From: Protea cynaroides
Taxonomy: Eukaryota; Streptophyta; Magnoliopsida; Proteales; Proteaceae
DNA length: 64,000 nucleotides
Direction: 5' to 3'
Assembly (NCBI GenBank): GCA_028583415.1
Contig: CM053275.1
Location: 83,694,278-83,758,277 of the forward strand
Part shown: one piece after another, positions 57,471-64,000 of the stretch
Layout: each line of letters opens with the position of its first letter
Position numbering within the stretch: the first letter of the stretch is position 1
Notes under the pieces: generated by a model
Told to the model about the DNA's origin: nothing
What the model saw: only the letters and a program-made list of their open reading frames with translations
Databases searched by the model: none
Position numbers and translations under genes: made by a program

Positions 57471-58755
57471 CTTCGATTCTGGCTTTGGGGCTCGCGTGTG
57501 CGAGGTGTCAATTTTGCTTTTGAGATTTGGTTCCGTTGTTACGGAGTAATCTCCCCGAATGGTTCCGCGAAATGCGTAAAAAATCGTCTTCGATTCTGAC
57601 TTTGGGCTCGCGTGTGCAGGGTGTCAGTTTCTCTTTTGAGATTCGGTTCTGTTGTTGCGGAATAATCTCCCCGAGTGGTTCCGCTAAATGCGTGAAAGCT
57701 TGCTTTCGATTCTGACTTTGGGGCTTGCGTGTGCAAGGTGTCAGTTTCGCTTTTGAGATTTGGTTCCGTTGTTGCGGAATAATCTCCCCGAGCGGTTTCG
57801 CTAAATGCGTGAAAGCTCACTTTCGATTCTGACTTTGGGGCTCGCGTGTGCGAGGTGTCAGTTTCGCTTTTGAGATTTGGTTTCATTGTTGCAGAATAAT
57901 CTCCCCGAGTGGTTCTGCAAAATGCGTGAAAGCTCTCCTTCGATTCTGACTTTGGGGCTCGCGTGTGCGAGGTGTTAGTTTCGCTTTTGAGATTTGGTTC
58001 CGTTGTTGCGAAATAATCTCTTCTAGCGGTTTCGTTAAATGCGTGAAAGCTCGCTTTCGATTCTGACTTTGGGGCTCGCGTGTGCGGGGTGTCAGTTTCA
58101 CTTTTGAGATTTGGTTCCGTTGTTGCAGAATAATCTCCCCGAGCGGTTTCGCTAAATGCGTGAAAGCTCTCCTTCGATTCTGCCTTTGGGGCTCGCGTGT
58201 GCGAGGTGTCAGTTTTGCTTTTGAGAATTGGTTCTGTTGTTGCGGAATAATCTTCCTGAGCGGTTCTGCAAAATGCGTGAAAGCTCGCCTTCGATTCTGA
58301 TTTTGGGGCTCTCGTGTGCGAGGTATCAGTTTCGCTTTTGAGATTTGGTTCTATTGTGGAATAATCTCCCCCAGTGGTTCCGCAAAATACGTGAAAGCCC
58401 GCCTTCGATTCTGACTTTGGAGCTCGCGTGTGCGAGGTGTCAGTTTTGCTTTTGAGATTTGGTTTCGTTGTTGCGGAATAATCTCCCCGAGCGGTTCCGT
58501 AAAATGCGTGAAAGTTCATCTTCGATTCTGGCTTTGGGGCTCGCGTGTGCAAGGTGTCAGTTTCGCTTTTGAGATTTGGTTCCGTTGTTGCGGAATAGTC
58601 TCCTCGAGCGGTTCCACGAAATGCGAGAAAGCTCGTCTTCGATTCTGAGTTTGGGGCTCGCGTGTGCAGGTGTCAGTTTCGCTTTTGAGATTTGATTCCT
58701 TTGTCGAGGAATAATCTCCCCGAGCGGTTCCGCGAAATACGTGAAAGCTCATCTT
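57471..58755 (+). repeat. 117-bp tandem repeat array in Tat-1 3' UTR (11 units)
   Basis: Units begin at cgattct at 57473, 57591, 57707, 57824, 57941, 58058, 58175, 58292, 58406, 58523 and 58640. The spacing is 117 in most cases, 114-118 in all. Each has ctttggggctcgcgtgtgcg, gtgtcagtttcgcttttgag and ataatctccccgagcggtt. Because 117 is a multiple of 3, frames stay open on both strands, including a 337-codon minus frame with a 39-residue repeat (HTRAPKSESKASFHAF...). Tandem repeats in this position are known for Tat/Ogre elements and can seed satellites. I do not call the frames genes. Confidence 0.92.
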
Positions 58756-58902
58756 TTTGTTTTCGAGTTCGTTTTGAGAGTTCCAAGGTCGCCATGGCCA
58801 CTACTCAAGAGAACCCGTGTTTTGTTTTACTTAGCTTCCCAATAATGGTTGTGGCAAAACTGGGGTCTTCTTGTCTTCAGCCTCAATTAGTATAATTTCG
58901 AC

Positions 58903-58916
58903 TAAAGAGGGGTATC
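58903..58916 (+). promoter_or_regulatory. Tat-1 polypurine tract
   Basis: taaagaggggtatc immediately precedes the LTR start TGTCAGCACCTCG. Confidence 0.7.
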
Positions 58917-58991
58917 TGTCAGCACCTCGATTTTGCCACTGCGGAGATCTCCGTTCTCATTGGGGTACCATACGCGATGAGTGAGGTGTAT

Positions 58992-58992
58992 A

Positions 58993-59044
<52 letters not shown>
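58992..59044 (+). repeat. (taa)n microsatellite
   Basis: About 17 uninterrupted taa units. Codes for poly-Tyr or poly-Leu ORFs on the minus strand that are artefacts. Confidence 0.95.
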
Positions 59045-59047
<3 letters not shown>

Positions 59048-59117
59048 GAATAATAAAAATGTAATGAAAAAAATGGTGGGGGCAATTTTGGTATAAAAAA
59101 AAAGCAACAATCCCAAT

Positions 59118-59900
59118 CCCTAAAAGAAGGGATCGAAAAAGGAAAAAAAAAATGGGGAACAGGCCAAATCCATAAAAGAAGGGATCAAGGACCAAAAAAA
59201 ATCAAAAAAAAAAAAGGAGGGGTTGAAATCGGGGAAGGGGAAGAAAGGAGAGGAACAGAGAGAGCAGAGAGGGCGGTGAGGGAGAGAGTTACAGGGGAAG
59301 AGGGGAGGTCGACACCTCGACCCTCCTCCCCGAAATCCCTCCCCCAAAGCTGCCGGTTTCCCGACTTCTCCGCAATCACCTCAACCCCTCCCATCGACAC
59401 CTCATCGCCAGGGGGTGGTCAAGAAAAAAGATAAAAGGGGAGAGAGCAGACAGACCAGAAAGGAAAAAAAAAAAAGAAAAGAAAAGGAGAGCAGAAGAAG
59501 GAAGAAGCAGAAGCACCAGAGAGAAAAAAAAAAAAAAAAAAAAGGAGAGCAGAGAAGGAAGAAGCAGAAGCAGAGGAAGAAAAAAAAAAGAAAAGAAAAG
59601 GAGAGCAGAAGAAGGAAGAAGCAAAAGTAGAGGAGGGGAAAAAAAAAGCAAGAGAAGAAGAAGGAAAAAGGCAAAAGAGGAAGAAGAAGAAAGCAGCAGC
59701 AGAGCCGCCGCCGTCGGAGAGGAAGAAGGAGCAGCAGCTCTGCTGCTGGTCCAAGGAGTGAAGAAAAAAAAAAGGCAGAAGAGGAAGAAGAAGAAAGAGG
59801 CAACAGAGCCGCCGCCGTCGAAGAGGAAGAAGGAGCAGCAGTGCTGCTGCTCCAAGGAGTGAAAAAAAAAATCAGAGAAGAGAAGAAGTGAGAGAGATAT
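59118..59900 (+). repeat. Purine-rich low-complexity tract
   Basis: Nearly all A and G, in blocks such as gaagaaggaagaagcagaag and runs of A. A segment around 59690-59760 (gcagagccgccgccgtcg) is repeated at about 59800-59850. Long Ser/Phe/Leu-rich minus frames and Lys/Glu-rich plus frames follow from composition. It lies in the Tat-1 LTR and may be transcribed leader. Confidence 0.8.
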
Positions 59901-60429
59901 CAGAAAGAGAGAAGGGAACCGAAGGGCAGGAAGAAGCAGGAGGGAGAAGAAGAACGGAAGTCCACGTTGATAGCACCTGCAATTCTTTTCATCGGCTCAC
60001 GGAGACCATTCCGCGACCATCGACAAACCTTCGATCACCTCGCGACATACTACGAGGACCATCGTCGACGACCCGACGACCCTCGCGATGCTTGCGATGA
60101 CTTCGGCAATACTTCATCACACATATTAGCCGGAACGAACAAGGTCGGCCTTCCTTTTCTTTTCTTTCCCTCGGTTTCAATGGCAACATGTAATGCATGC
60201 ATTATGTTGTTATTGTTTTTATTCTTTGATAACGATGCATGCATTACATTGGTTTGATATCATGTATGTTGTATGATATTGTGTTGTATATTATTCCTTT
60301 TATCTTGCAGGCATATTATACGATAATACTTGTGAATATGGTATTAAATCTAATAACCATTGATTTTGGTTAAATCTGATCCCATTGATTTGAAAAATCT
60401 GTTTTGATCTATTTTGATGGTAATTATGT

Positions 60430-61085
60430 CCCAATTGATCTGGAAGTTTTATGGAATTGATCTGATGGCGGAAATTGAATGGAATGGATCCGATTGTGGA
60501 AGTTGGAATAGAATTGATCTGATATGCTTGGAAATTTTATGTGATGAGGATTGATCCGACCATATAATGGAAAATTTAATGTGATCGGTCCGACCATATG
60601 ATGATAATTTTAATATGATTGGTCCGACTATGTGATCGAAATTTTAATGTGGTTGATCCAACCACATGATCTGAATTTTATGAGATTTGATCATGACCAC
60701 ATAATTGAAATTTTAATAAGTTGATCTTAACCATTGATTTAGAATTTTGATGTGATTAAAGTACATCCATTGATCATAAATTTTTAATGTGAATTTTAAT
60801 ATGGTCATTAGATGTGATTTTAAGTAATCTGAACCGTTAGATTGTCTTTGGGAGTGACTTTAATCAATATGAGCAGTAGATTATCATGACAAGTGATCTG
60901 AACCGTTAGATTGTCTTTAGGAGTTTAAATGATTCTGAACCGTTAGATTATCATTTTGAATGATCTGAACCGTTGGATGTTCACCATAAGTGTCTTAGAT
61001 GAATCTGGACCATTGGATCTTCATCATGGATGCTTAAAATGAATTTGAACTGTTGGATTGTCTTTCTGAGTATTTTTAAATGAAT
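60430..61085 (+). repeat. Degenerate short tandem repeats in the Tat-1 LTR
   Basis: Two runs of loosely spaced repeats (about 40-50 bp). The first has words like attttaatgtgat(t/c)ggtccgaccatat (about 60540-60720). The second has tgatctgaaccgttagattgtc (about 60825-61045, at least six times). The units have drifted apart. Confidence 0.65.
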
Positions 61086-61587
61086 CTGGTCCTGTTTATG
61101 GTGGTTTAAATATTAAGATCAAACCTAGTTTGGGTTCAACCATGTTTATTTTAATGACCAAGTCTGATTTGTGTGGGAGTGGATTGGTTTGGTTCATTTT
61201 GATTTGGCTTTATGGACCTGGTTTAGGGATAGCATGATTTAGGTTTTTGCTTGACCTGAGTTAGATTTGGTTCATCTCAGTCTGGTTCAATGTTGGTTCT
61301 GGTTTGGCTTAGTGTTGTGCTTATGTCTTCTTTTATCTTTTTATCTCATGCCCTTTCTTAGAGTCAATCTACTCTCAGGTAGGGTATGTAGGTCATTTCA
61401 TTGTACATAATACAAGCTGTTTTTTTTATTTCTTTTTGCTTCATATATCCTGATTCTCATTATGGTTTCCTGTTTTACACATTTAATGGTTCCTGCTGTT
61501 TTAACATCACATGTATATAGTTGCTTTCTATTTTTTGGTTTTTATCACATGCTCTATTTAGTTTCTATCATATGCCTATATGCTTAT

Positions 61588-62249
61588 TAAGGGTGTCAAA
61601 AATGGGCCCGGCCCGGTAGCACGGACCGAGCCAGCCCGATATAACCCGAACCCAACCCGGACCGAACCTTAATGGACAGATTTCGGTCTCGGCTTGTAAA
61701 GCTCGATACCGTTTCAGCCCAAACCGAAATCAGACCGGACCAGCTCGTTAAGAAGCCCGAACTAGCCCGAACCAATAATACCTAACCCAAACACCAGTAA
61801 GGTCCATCCGGGCCCAATTTCTTAATTTTAATGGTTTTAAATTTTGATGGATTATATTACACTATTATAGTTCACTTCTTGATCGAAAAGATTATATAAT
61901 CTATAGTTGAAAAGAGTATGTTAATTGTTACAATTTACTGAATTACATGCATATAGAAGGAATGATGCTAATTTTATAGATAGAAATAATAAAATATGTT
62001 ATATATCTTACATATAAAATAGGCCCGATAAGCTTGATAAGCCCGGTCCGGACCGAACCAGCCCGAAATCACCTCAATAAACCCAACCCGATAATAAACC
62101 AACACCGGACCAGCCCGATAGTTATTGTGTCCAGTGCAGCCCAACCCAGCCCGAATTCTTAATGGACATGTTTTGGGCTGGGCTTATAAAACCCGACACC
62201 GATTCAGCCCGGACTGAAACCGGCCCGGACCGACCCGTTGACACCCTTA
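61588..62249. mobile_element. hAT-like MITE, 662 bp
   Basis: Perfect 12-bp terminal inverted repeats (TAAGGGTGTCAA at 61588-61599, TTGACACCCTTA at 62238-62249) and a perfect 8-bp duplication, atgcttat (61580-61587, 62250-62257). Subterminal regions repeat cccggcccgg, agcccga and gaccgaacc words in both orientations. No ORF for a transposase. The 8-bp duplication and the T-A-x-GGGTG-like end fit the hAT superfamily; mobility would need a transposase from elsewhere. Confidence 0.88.
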
Positions 62250-62741
62250 ATGCTTATATACTTGTATGATTCAATTTGAAGGCATCGTCCATATCCCCAA
62301 GTGATCTTTGACATCCAATTTTGATAGATGTATGCTAGTATGCTCGCTTCCCGTGATGTGTTTGTTTAGGGGATTCCAATGAGTCCAGCCGCCCATTGCG
62401 GGCCCACTTAGAATGAGCCCGACCAACCCCAGGATTGGATCCAAGAGTGTGGGAAACCGTTGTATCAAATGCATAATAGTGAAAAATGTGCGATTGGGAA
62501 GATGTATGCATAGGATTGGTGGTCCGACAGACGGTCCACCTGGGCATCCCGAATGTGGGATGTGAGTGAGATTTAGTGTACCCCCGTGTGTGGGGAGCTG
62601 AGGCATTTGGCCTTTCTTGAATGTTGCCACGCGGGTCCATGGCTCGTCAATCCATGGGAACTACGCTTGACCTGATTCTGGAGAGACAGAGGTCTCGAGG
62701 GATACGTAGGCTGCGGGGGAGTTTGGTCGCTCCACGCTCGG

Positions 62742-63250
62742 TCAAATTGAGGTAAGTTCCATGCATTATGGGATTACCTCAACGAAGGGATTTTCCTGTG
62801 AAAGGGAATACCTCTACACCGAGATGTGTTCCACCATTGTGGGAGCATCTCATCCTTCGGATGTGTTCTAATATTTTGGGAGCATCATTTTCACACACAC
62901 TCAAATTGAGGTAAGTTCCATGCATTATGGGATTACCTCAGCGAAGGGATTTCCCTGTGGAAGGGAATACCTCTACACCGAGATGTGTTCCACCATTGTG
63001 GGAGCATCTCATCTTTCGCATGTGTTCTAATATTTTGGGAGCATCATTTTCACACACACACACTCAAATTGAGGTAAGTTCCATGTATTATGGGATTACT
63101 TCGCCGAAGGGACTTCCTTGTGATAGGGAGTACCTCAACACCGAGATGGGTCCCATTGTTGTGGGGACATCTCTCACCATTGGATGTGTTTCATGATTAT
63201 GGGAGCATTCATCGCTTGGGATGCGTTCTAACATTTTGAGAGCGTTCCTT
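62742..63250 (+). repeat. Three tandem units of about 160 bp in the Tat-1 LTR
   Basis: Units start tcaaattgaggtaagttcc at 62742, 62901 and 63064 (spacing 159 and 163). Units 1 and 2 are nearly identical; unit 3 is more diverged. Each has atgtgttcca...tgtgggagcatctc and acacacac before the next unit. Confidence 0.88.
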
Positions 63251-64000
63251 CTCTTGCACACTTGGTACGTACACACCCGCCCGAACTACATTTGGCCTGA
63301 TTCCTGCCGCACAGGGATACGTAGGCGGCCTGGGATTTTCCCAGACCTCATCATATGTTATATATCATTTTTTTCCTTACTTTTGATGTATGATTAAGCT
63401 ATTCTTTGAATTCTTTGATTCATTTGTAATTATTTTCTTTTTTAATTTGTTTATTTCAACTTATGCCATGCCTAGTTAGCAAAGAATTAGAAATTAACTT
63501 AGGATTCCCCCTTCTACCTTGTAATGTCTTTAGATAACCCCAAACATTCATAAACTGTAGGAAAGGATAGGATTTAGGGAGACCGGTTCAACCGGACAAG
63601 TTGGGTGCCTAACACCTTCCCAACTCGTAATTTGATACTTACATGCCTTTGGTGAGACAAGATAACCGTTCCATTTGCGTGAGTCAATAGTGTTCCTCCA
63701 TTGAGGGACATCATTTATAGGTCCTAGACCTTATCTAGGTGGCGACTCCAGTCTTCTTACCCTCCACTGGCATGAGTGAATTTGATCTGAAGGTGAGAAC
63801 TTTTCAGGTCCCAGTTTGAGTGTAATGAGGATAGACAACTTTAACTACATGAAAACTTAATTTTAAAAATAAGGATAAACCCAATTAAAATTTTCAAAAT
63901 GATTATTTTTTCCCATGTCTTTACACTTAGTGAAGCAGTTAACTTCAATGGCTATAGTGACGACTAGAAAGTTGTTTTATATGGCAATAGTGACGACTAG

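Larger units (their letters stand above)
46262..64000 (+). mobile_element. Tat-1: Tat/Ogre-type Ty3/gypsy element, 5' part missing, interrupted by gypsy-3
   Basis: Plus-strand pol (46262-50248) has RT, RNase H, a second RNase H and integrase. The extra RNase H is the defining trait of the Tat lineage. After the gypsy-3 remnant (50373-56724) come 3'-UTR sequence, a 117-bp tandem array, a polypurine tract and a long LTR from 58917 to the window end. Gag, protease and the 5' LTR are absent. The gypsy-2 3' LTR borders it at 46261. Pairing of the two halves rests on orientation and expected order. Confidence 0.82.
58917..64000 (+). repeat. Tat-1 3' LTR, at least about 5 kb, right end at or beyond the window
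   Basis: Starts TGTCAGCACCTCGATTTTG after the polypurine tract. Ogre/Tat LTRs reach such lengths. The (taa)n repeat, purine-rich tract, degenerate repeats, MITE and 160-bp repeats listed separately all lie inside. gatacgtaggc words occur at about 62701 and 63310. A cgactcc segment near 63745 and two tagtgacgactag words near 63955 and 63988 recall the LTR/PBS border of Ogre-like elements, so the true end may be near the window edge. ORFs at 59888-60257 show no recognisable protein. Confidence 0.65.

Noticed and set aside
57539..58552. 337-codon minus-strand ORF with 39-residue repeats
   Set aside because: Explained by a 117-bp tandem repeat whose length is a multiple of three; plus-strand frames are open too, so there is no sign of a specific coding frame.
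57471..58755. CRISPR-like array
   Set aside because: The repeats are contiguous 117-bp units without unique spacers, in a plant retrotransposon 3' UTR.
59376..59855. Ser/Phe/Leu-rich ORFs up to 159 codons
   Set aside because: Low-complexity purine tract read in reverse; composition alone explains them.

Overview
The window comes from a repeat-rich nuclear genome of a flowering plant (species not determinable). Everything recognisable is transposable-element DNA: Ty1/copia elements (one Sirevirus-like), Ty3/gypsy chromoviruses of Tekay/Del type, one Ty3/gypsy Tat/Ogre-type element and one hAT-like MITE. I found no host gene, rRNA, tRNA or CRISPR array. Names such as gypsy-1 are labels for this window only.

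Layout: 1-8463 is a minus-strand Sirevirus-like copia element (copia-1), cut by the window edge and inserted in the 3' end of a gypsy element whose LTR is 8629-10819. 10820-11830 is a plus-strand copia 3' end (copia-3). 11971-16442 is a minus-strand copia relic (copia-2). 16443-37130 is a nest of LTRs: LTR D is split by solo LTR C (17419-36235, TSD aggtc). LTR C is split by full-length gypsy-1 (17721-29752, TSD taaac) and by a solo LTR (30237-34841, TSD ggtac), which is itself split by another solo LTR (31737-34072, TSD cttcc). 37130-46261 is gypsy-2 (plus strand, 5' LTR lost). 46262-64000 is a Tat-type element with two RNase H domains, a 117-bp tandem array in its 3' UTR and a very long LTR. 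It is interrupted by the gypsy-3 remnant (50373-56724, minus strand), and its LTR carries a hAT-like MITE (61588-62249).

The related elements gypsy-1, -2 and -3 share an unusual design. (1) A separate gene of up to 422 codons lies on the opposite strand, between the primer-binding site and gag, with a 442-445 bp 5'-UTR intron just before its ATG. It is intact in gypsy-3. (2) A 70-bp GT-AG segment sits between the Gag zinc knuckle and protease in gypsy-1 and gypsy-2. Removing it joins gag to pol in frame, while keeping it ends Gag within a few codons. (3) The LTRs carry a 44-codon ORF ending in a C-x-C-x2-C motif, with the same length and mostly synonymous changes between diverged LTR subfamilies. 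(4) Clusters of GGTCG-core palindromic words occur in the LTRs and leader, in a different version in each LTR subfamily. These four features are the best candidates here for something undescribed.

Nearly all sense gag-pol genes are broken, mostly by C-to-T or G-to-A nonsense changes, so present copies would need help from relatives to move. Family and domain calls come from motifs read by eye; no database search was run.
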